Positions 1 through 34,239 of a stretch of 64,000 nt of DNA are shown here, one piece after another. Both the position numbers and the translations under genes were made by a program. Every line of letters begins with the position of its first letter. Position 1 is the stretch's first letter. The stretch is taken from assembly GCF_029633865.1 (NCBI RefSeq), contig NC_079219.1, forward strand, positions 55,728,182-55,792,181. The letters run 5' to 3'. The notes beneath the pieces were generated by a model, which saw only the letters and a list, made by a program, of their open reading frames with translations, ran no database searches and was not told the DNA's origin. Source of the DNA: Lampris incognitus. Its lineage: Eukaryota; Chordata; Actinopteri; Lampriformes; Lampridae.

Positions 1-116
1 CCCGCGCGAGCCCGAATTGAGGTCCAGACTACAAAAGAGGTTTACACGCAGACCACCTATGTTTGGGCTGTTTAAGGTCCCCGTGCGTATTCCCTGTAAA
101 TCTGATGTGTAGTGTT

Positions 117-462
117 GTAGCGAATTCAGCCGGGAATCCACCGCAGCCGGGAAGCGAACCCGGGTCGCCCGCACCGTGGGCGACTGCGCTAACCAGCTAG
201 CTAAAGGGTCCGACCCGTTAGCCAAGGGCTAGTGAGTCCAGTCACCCGGTCATTACACTACCAGCTCCCTCACGCCTCTGGGCGCACGCGCTTCCGAAGG
301 CCTCACGGTCCCATTATCCCGCTTCTGACACCAATGTAGGGAATTCCGGGGCAGCCGGGAACCAGCTGACTGGTTAGCGCAGTTGCCCGTGGTGCGAGCG
401 ACCCGGGTTCGCTCCCCGGCTGCGGCGGCGGTTCCCGGCTGCCCCCTTGTATTCGCTACAGT
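117..462. repeat. Fold-back (inverted) repeat with tRNA-like arms
   Basis: About 85-100 bases at 117-205 reappear as the reverse complement at 360-462, so the unit is a 346-bp fold-back element. Each arm carries a tRNA-like pair of motifs (GGTTAGCGCAGTTG and GACCCGGGTTCGC in the right arm), resembling polymerase III A and B boxes. The outer ends both read TGTAGCGAAT. It looks like a non-autonomous dispersed repeat; the family was not identified. Confidence 0.7.
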
Positions 463-740
463 ATGTTCAGATCGTTGAATAACGAGTTTGTTACCAGTTT
501 TCCATGGACAACTTCAAAGCATGAAAGTTGGGGTGTGGGATGGGAATGATAGCGTGTCTCTACTGATGGAATTCTGGTGGCGGGGCGACCCTTTTAATTA
601 GCCTGTACTGGATTAAATAGTGCGCGGGAGTCAGCGACCAGTGTGCGGTTGGGATCGGGGTCAGGGTGGGGGGCTTTTAGAGATCATCTTGTCCTGGGCA
701 CAAGCAAGACACACTTGAACATAGCCAGTCACCGAATACA

Positions 741-775
<35 letters not shown>

Positions 776-1200
776 GTGGATGCAACAACATCAACATAAA
801 ATCCAGTGTACACCCAACAAAAACTACACAATAACATTGAAACCGGCAATAGGCTAGTCCGAAATTGTAAATGAGCTTACTTTTGATGCTCACAGCAGGA
901 GAGGACGGGGCCTGGTGTGGGTGGTGAGCTAAGAACGATGCCTGAACTGGAGCTGGATTCTCCTTCCTCCTGCTCATTGCGTCTTTTTGTGACAAACTCA
1001 AGCAAACCGGTTTGTCTAGCCATGGTCTTTATCTCAACCCACGTTACAAGCAGCTAGCTAGCGGAAAGAAGGCTTCTGTTCCCCCGTGCAACGCGCGGGC
1101 TGCACGCCGGGTGAAAGAAGAGGGGCTGCTCTTGGAGAAAAGCCCCGCCACGCCACAGATCGTACCCATCATCATCATCATCGTGTGGTAAACAAGAAGC
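463..1200. other. 3-prime flank of cdh17, no gene seen
   Basis: Beyond the fold-back repeat the only structure recognised is a (CA)n run at about 741-773 and a short (ATC)n run near 1166-1182. The reading frames here are short and low complexity. This is downstream of the cdh17 polyadenylation signals. Confidence 0.5.
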
Positions 1201-1216
1201 AAGGAACAAGACTGGT

Positions 1217-1228
1217 TTTATTTTTATT
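1217..1228 (-). other. cdh17: Tandem polyadenylation signals of cdh17
   Basis: On the minus strand two back-to-back AATAAA hexamers lie at 1228-1223 and 1222-1217, about 270 nt after the cdh17 stop codon. They are the first good signals downstream. A (CA)n tract on the coding strand (1490-1445) begins 5 nt after the stop, inside the inferred 3-prime UTR. Confidence 0.6.
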
Positions 1229-1442
1229 GGTCGCACAGTCAGATAACTGAAACAGTATTCATTGTCTGCTCCTCACTGGATGAGCCAGCGAAAAAGGAAG
1301 CCTTCTGATTGGGTGGGCCTCAGAGCCAAGTGGGGCGGGCCCAGGCCCACCTAGGCCCGCCCACAGCTACGCAGCAGATCTATCCACATATCCCTTACAA
1401 ACAATATAAAATATGTTATCTAAAATATGTTGTTTATGTGTC

Positions 1443-1444
<2 letters not shown>

Positions 1445-1488
<44 letters not shown>

Positions 1489-1490
1489 TC
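1445..1490. repeat. (TG)n microsatellite in cdh17 3-prime UTR
   Basis: An almost perfect TG run on the plus strand, hence (CA)n in the transcript, starting 5 nt past the cdh17 stop codon. Confidence 0.9.
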
Positions 1491-1494
1491 TTTT

Positions 1495-20617
<19,123 letters not shown>

Positions 20618-20773
20618 GGTGAGACTGAGGAGGAGGAGGTAGAAGAGGAAGAAGAGGAGGAGGACGGGGAGGATATTGGGGCGGAGGAGCGGAAATGGAT
20701 GCAGGACAAAAGAGAGAGAGAGGTCAGTGATGAGTAGGGGTGAGCGGAGGAAGAGGACCCCTGCTGACGAAAA

Positions 20774-20827
20774 CACTGTAAAAAATGAGAAGGTCACTGA
20801 AATGTGGTGACTCTCATTTTTTACAGA
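20774..20827. repeat. Short hairpin (solo inverted repeat, MITE-like)
   Basis: CTGTAAAAAATGAGAAGGTC near 20775 is matched by GTGACTCTCATTTTTTACAG at 20807-20826, giving about 20-22 bp arms around a 10-base loop. It sits about 160 bp upstream of the cdh17 start codon, in the likely promoter or 5-prime UTR. Confidence 0.75.
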
Positions 20828-20935
20828 GCGATGAATGCGACTGTCCTCTGCTGAACACATTCCTTGCAGATAGCTGCATAGCATAGACACTGCAGACAGA
20901 GCAAGTAATGGGGCTTGAACTGTGTGTGTGCATGC

Positions 20936-20968
<33 letters not shown>

Positions 20969-21059
20969 CATGTGTGTGTGCATGTGTATCTGCACTCGTG
21001 AGGACCCAATGTCCAGATAAGGATAGGCCTAGGTCTAGTATTAAAGCCATGCATTAGAA

Positions 21060-21200
21060 TATGGCTCAGGGTTAAGGGTACAGGTCAAGGTTGGGTGTTT
21101 CTGGGTCATATTAGGGTTGGGGTTAAGGTTATGATTCTTAGGGTTAGGGTTTGGTTTAATTCTGGGGTTTGAGGGTTAGGGAAATAAGATTTTGAAAATC
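21060..21200. repeat. Degenerate GGGTTA-rich repeat
   Basis: Repeated GGGTTAGGGTT, GGGTTAAGG and similar words. It resembles vertebrate telomere repeat but is too degenerate to call a telomeric insertion. Confidence 0.5.
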
Positions 21201-21465
21201 CTCGCCCCCGTGAGGATCTATACAAACCAACAAATGTGTGTGTGTGTGTTTTAAATCAATGCTGAATCACCGGTAAATACTGTACATCTCAGTTCTAATG
21301 CAGAGAACAAGAACATTTCGTTTCACATCGGCTCTAAGATCCGGCTCATCTCGGCACATTTTCTCCTCCGCTTAGAAACGGCCTGTTATTGATTCACCTG
21401 CACAGGGACCACTTGTGGCCATTTAAAGCCTGTTCTCTGCACACAACGAGCGTCTGACCCTGAGC

Positions 21466-21476
21466 ACACACACACA

Positions 21477-21509
<33 letters not shown>
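21466..21509. repeat. (CA)n microsatellite
   Basis: CA run with one CC interruption, in the region upstream of cdh17. Confidence 0.9.
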
Positions 21510-21511
<2 letters not shown>

Positions 21512-22271
21512 TCTCTTTGTTCTCAGACTTTGAGCTAGCGGGGAATTTGAAGCCTTCACATGTAAAGCTCCGCCCACACCCAAATCAGGCAAACCACCAC
21601 CTCGGGTCTCCTCCACGGGGGGGGGGGGGGGCTGAAAGTCAGGGCTTTAAATGATATTATGTTTGGCCATGCGAGGAGGCCCCAGCAGCTGAGAATGACA
21701 TTTGAAAGGTGAAGTGTGCCCCCCTCCCCCCCGTCAGTGACTCGGGTCACAGTGGGCAAAGGTCAGTCTCAGGTGTGTAACCCCCGTGACCTCCCTGTGT
21801 GTGTCTGTGTGTGTGTGTCTAAAGGAGAAACTTCCCGTTTATAGGTAACGATTGCGCTCATGTATTGTGGTGTCCAGTAAGGCGACGAGTTCCACCCACC
21901 TCAAACAAAACATCATTACGTGGGACAGACTCCATTATCTTGTGTTGCGGTACATTGTAATACAGCAGTGTGGCGCACGCATCAGATCATTCACCAGGAA
22001 ATACTGATAAACACATGAGCCGAATTTAGTCATCACAATGACAAATCTGTGATTGCGCTGTAATAGAACGAGTGACTGACAGTACCGAAGAGTGTGCGTT
22101 GCAGAAAAAAACTGTATTTTTGACATCTTCATGCATGCTCAATAACCCAGGTAGGAAAATCCAAGAAGGTCGAATCTGATCAATGTTACATTAACATTGT
22201 ATCCACATGAGCTGATTCCACCTTCTTTGAGTATTTTTGATAGTTATGACTGTCAACAAAATAGATTCCAT

Positions 22272-22365
<94 letters not shown>

Positions 22366-22414
22366 GTCTATCTGTCTGTCTATCTGTCTATCTATCTATC
22401 TATCTGTCTATCTG

Positions 22415-22481
<67 letters not shown>

Positions 22482-22508
22482 GTCTATCTGTCTATCTATC
22501 TATCTGTG

Positions 22509-22585
<77 letters not shown>

Positions 22586-22606
22586 GTCTATCTATCTATC
22601 TATCTA

Positions 22607-22670
<64 letters not shown>
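22272..22670. repeat. (TATC)n / (TGTC) array followed by (TA)n
   Basis: About 340 bp of TATC tetranucleotide with TGTC variants, passing directly into a 60-bp TA run. Open frames through it encode only LSIY-type low-complexity peptide. Confidence 0.97.
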
Positions 22671-22675
<5 letters not shown>

Positions 22676-22789
22676 ATATGGCTGTTCAGTACTGGTAAAT
22701 GAATATGTTTGAAATCGGCTCGGTTTCATTTTTCAAGATGACAGACCCCCGTGCTGGCGTTATGAGTCAGTGAGCCGACACTGCTAATA

Positions 22790-24450
22790 AGACAACGTTA
22801 TACACGGGGAAAACGGGCGCTTTTAACTCGCGACTGTCGACAAACGTCGCTGAGCTTAACCCGTTTGTGTGCGGGGTGCGGGTCGGTTGGGGGCCCGCGG
22901 GCTCTCGGAGCGCGGAGACGAGGCTGCAGGAGCGCCATATAGCAACAGCTGAAGGTGACATTGAGTCGGCGCAGTGACCTTTCGTGGAACAGAAGACGCT
23001 GATGTCACCGAGCCCACACGCCTCGTCTCCGACCGTCCACCCTGTCACCCGAAACCAAGTTTGACTCGACATTTTTCTGGATCCGACTTTACTGATAAAA
23101 AGTATTCCCGAGGGCCAAGCTACCGACTCAGCTAGCTATGGCGACGACCTAGCTGGCATTTGCATGGCTAATTTATGATAACATAAATTAGGAAAAATAG
23201 AGGAAAAAATATGTGTCATTAGGAATAATCACTCATACAACCAACTGTACAGCTAATATTGACTTCATAGGAGGAGGAAGGTGGACCTTTGGGGCCCGTT
23301 TCCCCGCTACCTTCACATGGCTGTGCACAAATGACCTTTACCGAGCAAAATATCTGTTTTTATGCGGCTAAAAACTCACCGGACTATTCGTCTGTACAGG
23401 CGCCTATCAGCAGTTACCACACCCTGCAAACCAAGCGAGAGACACTAAAACATGCCGGGGTGGGTCAGCACCACGCAAGCTAAGCCTAAAACACACAGGA
23501 AGTCCTGCCAAAGTCAAGTGAAGATCACAGGAGGGCACCACCACCTTCCAAATCACCCACCATCACCGTCTACACCCACCGTACCCACAACCAACCTACA
23601 GTCACTGAGAGCGGAGGCCTTCTTCTCCCTCCTAACGCCACCCTGGAATTCCCCTGAAAGGACGCGGCGGGTACCGAGAGAGAGAGAGAGAGAGGGAGAG
23701 AGACGGGGAAGCGTCGAGGAGACCTACCTCGTGCCGGAGAGACTTCTCGAGTCACTCCTCACACGGCGGAGTTAGCAGCAGCCCCCATCCCCGCCTGTCA
23801 AACGTTAACCAAGTGTTGGCTGGCAATGTTTTATTGAACCTAATGATTGTCTAATCAGCCGGCCCTGATGCCGACGCCCCGGTCAACGGGGAAACAGGAA
23901 ACAACGGCGCGGTGAAGGAGACAGGAGGAGCAGAACAGGGATACGGCGGCGTAATTTGGTTAAGGTAACAACGTTTGGGACGACATCGCCAGAGAACGCG
24001 TGGACCGGGCGCGTCCGGTTTTGCATGGCCCCCTTAGAACGCTTTGAACTCGGGCGTCGTTTGTTGGTGAACGTCAAAAAAAAGAGAAGAAAAAAAAAAA
24101 GTCAATCTGTTGGAGGTCAGGCGCGGTCGACTTTCGGGTCAAGCGGCGGCCTCGCCAGATGTTGCCGCCTGCGAGACCCTGCGGTGGGAAACGTGCACGG
24201 GGGTTAATTTGTCAGAGAGCGCAGGCCGGGATTCGTCGGGAAAAGTTTGTCATCTCCTTCAGACTTTGAACTTTGAACCCGCGGAACCGCTTCCCCCCCC
24301 CCGTCTCTAATTTTCCATCGGTGGGTGTGGCTGATGAGGAGCCGTGTGCCGACGGCGGCGTTGCAGGAGGCGCTGACGGAGCCGCAGCCTTTGCTGAGAG
24401 CCGAGGCCTTTTTAAATGGCTTCGCCGTGCAAAGGGACGTATTGTTATAG
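22790..24450. other. CpG-rich intergenic block, no gene recognised
   Basis: Between cdh17 and gem, two GC- and CpG-rich patches (about 22790-23090 and 23880-24440) stand out from AT-rich surroundings. No frame shows recognisable protein similarity or a convincing splice pattern. It could be a regulatory CpG island or an untranslated exon. Confidence 0.35.
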
Positions 24451-24969
24451 TACGATGCTGTGATAACAGCTCACACTTTAGGTTACACACCCTTCCTCAG
24501 GCACGCACACACACACACACACACACACCGTCTCCTCTCCCCTCTCCCCCTTAACTGCACTAAAAAAAAAACATGCAAAGTGCTCTGGAACAAATCTACA
24601 AAAAAGGCCCGGCTGTATCACGAGAGTGTAATCCCAGCCTCGCCCCCTCGTTCTAGATCTGCAGGCAGGATTAGCGCGCATACGTCCTGATACCGGGCCG
24701 CCGTGTCGGGCTTAGAGCGGCCGACTGACGAGCCGCCGAAGGTCGGTGTGAGCCCGGGCTGACGTTTACGAGTGCGCAAACAGAGGAAGACCGGCTGTGG
24801 ACGAGTCACCGCTTCACAGGGCCGTGTCTGAGGTGGAGCCGTGGCTGCCGTGCGGGTGGAGGGGCCGTTACGGGGCACCGCTTCTGCAGAAGAAGAAGAA
24901 AAAAATAAAAAAAGGATTTGAACCGGAGACGGATTGCAAAAGGGATGGATGGGATATTGGATGGGGGGT

Positions 24970-25632
<663 letters not shown>

Positions 25633-25722
25633 AGGCTTCATTCAAGTGTGAAAGCTGTTCTCTCGGGTGAACGAAGTAGTACAATTAGTTGTACTGAATA
25701 TGTGTTTACAGTACAAGTTCAG

Positions 25723-25723
<1 letters not shown>

Positions 25724-25778
<55 letters not shown>
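25724..25778. repeat. (TG)n microsatellite
   Basis: Pure TG run of about 54 bp shortly after the expanded S1 tail. Confidence 0.95.
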
Positions 25779-25780
<2 letters not shown>

Positions 25781-26286
25781 GTACTGTGGAGAGAGAGAGG
25801 GAGTGTGGAAGGGAGAGGTTTTGGACGGGGAGGGTGGATGTGTGTGTATATGTGCACTAAAGACAAGGCAGTCGGACGCTCTCTCACGACCGCTGAAGTT
25901 TTCCTTTTTTTTTCCTTCGTTTGGGTTGTTTTGTGCTCGTGCACAGGCAGCCCTGATAGGTCTCCCGGCCGACGCACACGCCGGCCTTGATGGAGAAAAC
26001 TCATCTCTCAGCCTCTTCTGAACGTTACCTTGGCAACGTGTTTCCCTGCGTTTCGTCGCTCAGAGCGGAGGGCCAGTGAGCGGCTGGCTGGCTGGTTGTC
26101 TGAGCACGCCCGCTACCGCGCTGTGACCCAAATCTCTGATCTGCCCCCGAACAAGGTCAAATCGCACAAGTCACATAAGGTAGAAATTTACTGTCGGTGA
26201 ATTCAGCTGTCATTTCGCCGCCTGACTCATCTGCCGTCAGCTTAGCTGTGAATGAAAATGTGAGAGTGCTCAGCTTCTGCTTCCAG

Positions 26287-26660
26287 TGTGGGAAGATGGC
26301 GGCACGAATTCACGTCTGCGGCGGCCTCACCCAGCACCGTCCACGCAGCGTCTTTGCCCACGTCTGCGTCTAAGTTTGTCTTCATGTGATGGCTGGGAGA
26401 GCTGGCCGCTGGATCGGCTTGGACAGCTTGGTCTGCTGCGCCCTGTGGGCCCAGGGACCGCGGCCCCTGCCCGGAGCTGGGTCCGAAGAGGAAACACCGA
26501 GGGTGGTCTGACAGGACGCGGAAGCGGGGCAGGCTAAGCTAACTGCTAGCCCATGCGGACCGGCGGTTCCGATAACACCGAGGGTGGTCTGGAGGCGGCC
26601 TCGCCAAGCCTTGACTGTGTTTTTAGTGTCGCCGTGGGGAGCGCGGGGAGGTGTGTCGAA
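26287..26660 (+). repeat. Dispersed repeat R3, copy 1
   Basis: Begins GTGTGGGAAGATGGCGGCAC and contains GACGCGGAAGCGGGGCAGGC and TAAGCTAACTGCTAGCCCAT, all shared with copies at 27100 and 52636. The start resembles the 5-prime end of a LINE. Confidence 0.75.
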
Positions 26661-26680
26661 GGTGTCTGGCTGGGAGGGTA

Positions 26681-26877
26681 CACCGTTATTCCCCAGTGTC
26701 CTCACAGTGAGCCTATACCGAGTTTTCACAGTTAGCTAAACTCCTCTTCATATCGTCTGTCCAAGGAACAGGCAGTAGTTGTTTTGGGCAGATTGAATAT
26801 GAAGAAGTGTTTAGCTAACTGTGAAAACTCAGTATGGGCTCACCGTGAGGACACTGGGGAATAACAGTATGGTGAAA
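26681..26877. repeat. Fold-back MITE
   Basis: GTTATTCCCCAGTGTCCTCA near 26685 and TGAGGACACTGGGGAATAAC near 26866 are inverted copies, and the matching continues inward for about 75 bp (TTTTCACAGTTAGCTAAAC against its complement) to a loop of about 30 bases. About 195 bp in all, next to R3 copy 1. Confidence 0.85.
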
Positions 26878-27099
26878 CGGTAAGGCCACTCAAAGGCCTG
26901 GAAACAAAAAGAATGGCTGAGGATTAGCTCATCTATCAAAACACAGGATCACCCCGCTTTTTTCTGCTGAGAAGGAGGAACTTCCTGTCAGAGAGACTCT
27001 CCTTCTACGCTACACAGGAAGTGCAATTACGAAATTACATGCAATACCAGAAACAGCCACTAGGTGGCAAGAAATCAAACTCTCGGTGGAAAACAGTTC

Positions 27100-27475
27100 C
27101 AACACAGAGGGCTAGCGTTGGGTCGGCTGAGGGAGCCTGGTCTGCCGCGCCCGGTGGGCCAAAGGACCAGGGCCCTGCCGGGAGCTGCACCTGAAAAGGA
27201 AACGCCGAGGGCGGTCTTACAGGACGCGGAAGCGGGGCAGGCTAAGCTAACTGCTAGCCCATGCAGACCGGCAGTTCCGACAGTCATCCTGGCGTTCGCT
27301 GTCTTGGACAGTGGTTTTTAGTTTGGATATATGTATTGTTGTAGTTTTTAGATGTGTGTTTTTGTCGTTGTGTTGCACTGCTGTGGGCTGGGGGGGGACA
27401 CAATGTTTCGTTTCACTTTGTGTGCGCGAGTACACGAAGTGAAACGACAAATAAAGTGTTCCTGATTCCTGAGCT
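27100..27475 (+). repeat. Dispersed repeat R3, copy 2, with LINE-type 3-prime end
   Basis: Lacks the first part of R3 but carries its 3-prime end: GTTTCGTTTCACTTTGTGTG, then ACACGAAGTGAAACGACAAA and an AATAAA-containing end (AAATAAAGTGTTCCTGATTC). That end resembles the 3-prime end of CR1/L2-group LINEs of fishes, so R3 is best read as an internally deleted LINE derivative. Confidence 0.7.
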
Positions 27476-28330
27476 GAGGGCGAGGAAGTAGCATTTATTC
27501 ACTCCCAAGTGAAAAAGTCACTTTATCTGCCTTTTCCCTCTGCTGTATTTCAGTCAACACTTAGGTCAGAATAAAAAGTAGCAAAATACCGCAAACCATG
27601 AGTAAACTGGGAGTTTATTCACAAGTAGCAAAATACAGCACATGATCAGTAAAGGGACAGGAAACGCTCGCTGGTCAACGCACCTGTACAAACACACCGC
27701 CGCTCCGTGTTTAATCAATAACAAAGCTTACAACTGGTGATCTTGGCACTTGGGAGAAAAAGGACAAATCTGATGTGGGTGAGAAAAATAACAGATGTGC
27801 ACGAGAAATGACTCAGAGGGAGAAATAAAGGGGGGGGGGAGACTGAGAGAGAAAGATACAAGGAACTTAACCTCCGTTGTCTTTGTACAAGTTGTGGTTG
27901 TTGAGACATCAACACACTGTAATGCAGAGTCGTCATTCCTCTCACATTCCTCTTTCAGACTTCCAAGGTTTCGGCCTCACAGCCGTGACGCATCCACATA
28001 ACAGGACGGGAGGACGTGTCCTCTGGCTGATTCTCCAGTCCATCACAGAGGCTGGCAAATAAAACTTCAGATCAGATATATGTCTAATGTAGACTACAGT
28101 GTGATGGAGGGATGGAGGGGCGTAGAGGTGTAAGATCACACTTTGCATACATGAAGTCCCGGCTGTGGGCTGGGTGTAGACACCGCCGGGGACACTATCT
28201 GTGAACCGTACAGCCCAAGTTCAAAGCCTCCACCCAATCCATCCTCGCCGATTCTCCCCTCCGGCCTCTAATCCGGTCGTCTGCACACGGACGCCGCGAC
28301 AGGAAGTGTGAGCGGGTGCGCTTCTGGCTC

Positions 28331-31681
<3,351 letters not shown>

Positions 31682-31974
31682 GGTGCCGAGACGACGACGA
31701 GAACTAAGAGCTAGAAACGAACGGCCCCCCTCAAAAACTCCCCCGACCGCGCTGAGGAGAAATCCGGCGTTGTTGCTGGTGTCAGACGAGGTCCCTGCCG
31801 AGGGGTTCGGAGTCCTTGAGGCGGACGCGCGCCAAACAGCCCGCAACGCGCGCTCGGATGGAAGGACGCTCACGGAGCGTCGAAGGCTCCCGTCGGAATA
31901 AGAAAGCAGAGACTGGTCTTAAGACGGAGAGCTCCGGAATATAGAGACACCCAACTTTGGCTGCCGAGTTCCCC

Positions 31975-31976
<2 letters not shown>

Positions 31977-32028
<52 letters not shown>
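31977..32028. repeat. (GA)n tract upstream of gem
   Basis: About 50 bp of GA lying about 300 bp upstream of the gem start codon, in the CpG-rich 5-prime flank. It could be in the promoter or 5-prime UTR. Confidence 0.9.
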
Positions 32029-32029
<1 letters not shown>

Positions 32030-32033
<4 letters not shown>

Positions 32034-33640
32034 GGGGTTGGGCGGGGGTCTCCCTAACGTCACTATCCGGTGTTCCCTCCTTGTGTGGCCGTAGGAAAGG
32101 AAAACAAAAAAAGGAATACAACAAGGCTCTTAAAGGGGCACTCTGATATATTCACGTTCTCAGTTTCGCCCCTTTATGTTAAAATGGAGTAAGTGCCCAT
32201 TATGACCTACACTTGGAGGCTGGTCCAGTGGCGACGAGCTTTCAACTGATCACTACAGTGAGTTACAGAACCTCTACCTACACTTGTCAATCAATAATGA
32301 GAGGCGAACCTGCAGCTTCCCCCTACCGGGTAGTCTCCACTGTATCCCAGAAGGTTTCCTGCTCGTCTGCTTGCTTTGACGGTAAGGTAATATTGACTTG
32401 ATAATCACACACTGCCCGTTTCATTGTGCACAATGTATTTATAAATCAGTGCCGCCACTGCGCTGTTGCGAAAGTTAATTTGTCGCCAGTTCAATCTGAG
32501 CGCTAATTAACAATGTACTAGATTACAACACAGGTCAAAAGGCCATTGATTAACCCCTAATCTCACTTTGTCTAATCTTGAACTCTATCTTCACATCGAG
32601 CTGGGTAAGGATCACAGGAGGCTATTTAGATGTGCTTAACCGTCATCTTTGGCTCGGCTCAACTACCTCGTCACTCCGCAGACCTCCAACAGCACTTCAG
32701 GCACCAAATGTCCCCGCTTGCAGGGGACAGTTTGTGCAGAGTGATCCGTTGCCATTTTACAACGCTATGGTGAAAACAAGTGCCTGTTGGTGTTCAGAGG
32801 GTTTCTTCACCGTTGTAATTGGTTACGTCATTCAACAAATGCAACTCAAAATCAGTACTTGTAGAGAATGGAAGTCGTCTAGCCAAGCAAGCTAAACTTC
32901 TCCCAGAGCCGCCGGTTTGTAGTCCCAGTTGTAAGGCAAGGCAAAGTCATCTAAACATCGTTCGTAAATGCCATCGCTGAAACTGTGCTGGCTATTGAAT
33001 GGATTCATTGAGAGGAGGCTGAGTATCTAAGCCATCAATCTATTGTCAGCAACAGCAGATTTTTATAGGCCAGAAAACGCCTTCTTTTTTTAATTATTTG
33101 TGAATGAACATCTAAAAAACACATGGTCTGAGAATCCCTGCACCAACCCATGACCTACACTCTGAGCACCACAGCTTAATTTGTGTGAGGACTCCATATG
33201 TGTGTCTGTTTCAAAGAGCGAAAGAGCAAGTGAGGGCAGAGAGTTATTACAGTAATTGTAGGATTATGATGTTTATTCGGCTGTGTTTTTCCAGGGCTGA
33301 TGCTCTATGGGAATGTGGCCTGATCCAAAGGGGCCTGCCGCTGTGTATTAAAGCTCTGATCTGATCTGCTGTGATCTGCTGGACAGATGATTGGGCGACA
33401 TTAAATCCCTGTTAAGTGCTGGACCAGAACCAGGGGCCCGGTGGAAAACAGAAAGCTAGCCAGGTTCTGTCTATCTGGAGATTAGCAGAGTGGTGCTAAC
33501 TCTTGAATATAGTGTGTGCAACTTTATATGGCTGTTGATAAACTTGAGTTTGAATCAGAATCTCCGTTAAGTTTTCACATGACATAGTGGGCTGCTCCGT
33601 GGAACATTTAGACATAACTGAATTTTGAAATGTATACAGG
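32030..33640. other. Intergenic, nothing recognised
   Basis: Region between the gem promoter and the first transposon fragments. I see no repeat duplicated elsewhere in the window, no convincing exon and no RNA gene. Confidence 0.5.
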
Positions 33641-33790
33641 TGGATGAAAATTTAAAGGAAAAACCAACATAAAATGTCTTAGTAAGGTGTTGGGCCACCA
33701 TGAACCTCCAGAAGAGCATCAATGCTCCTTGAGATCTGGGGAATTTGAAGGTCAAGGCAACACCTTAAACTCTTTCGTGTTCGTCAAACT
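33640..33790 (-). mobile_element. Tc1-like transposon fragment
   Basis: GTGTTGGGCCACCATGAACC, and ATCTGGGGAATTTGAAGGTC followed by AAGGCAACACCTTAAACTCT, match the corresponding parts of the Tc1-like element at 60529-61412 (AATTTAGAGGCCAAGGCAAC). Only about 150 bp survive and they look internally deleted. Confidence 0.6.
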
Positions 33791-33884
33791 ACTCCTATTT
33801 GTCATGACAAATTAAAGAAAAATCCTGAATGCTTGACCCCTACAGTGAGGGGGTTCAGGGGCTCTGTTACTTGAGGTAGTATGA

Positions 33885-34150
33885 CAAGTTCAAAATCAGA
33901 AGGTTTATTGGCCATGTAGGTTTGCACACACGTGGAATTTGACTCCGGTTTTGTGGCTCTCGGTGTATAACAACACAACAATCTTCAGATATATACACAA
34001 GGATTGACTATATATAGGCGAAATAAGAGGCAATAAAGATTAATGTTGCAGAGAATATATCAGAGATGCACAAATAAATGTTTGCAGGTTACTGACATAC
34101 ATCATGTCTGAGGTAGATGGACATGACAGAGCGCACCAGTATACGTGCAT
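33885..34150 (-). repeat. Dispersed repeat R4, copy 1
   Basis: GGCCATGTAGGTTTGCACAC and GGAATTTGACTCCGGTTTTG are the reverse complement of a segment at 54750-54822. With the AATAAA at the other end (minus strand) it looks like a LINE 3-prime end. Only the first 75 bases are shared by both copies. Confidence 0.6.
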
Positions 34151-34239
34151 TGTACAGTACAGTAATACACAATGTGGTTGGGTTTATTTGACAATGTTAA
34201 GCGTTCATTTGAATGACAGCCCACAGAAAGAAACTAGCC

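Noticed and set aside
21060-21200. Interstitial telomere
   Set aside because: GGGTTA words are too irregular and few; ordinary degenerate repeat.
22197-22712. Long open frame of repeated LSIYLSIY
   Set aside because: Translation of (TATC)n; open in several frames for lack of stop codons.
22767-23072. 101-codon minus-strand frame in CpG-rich DNA as a gene
   Set aside because: No recognisable domain and no splice evidence; open frames of this length are expected in GC-rich DNA.
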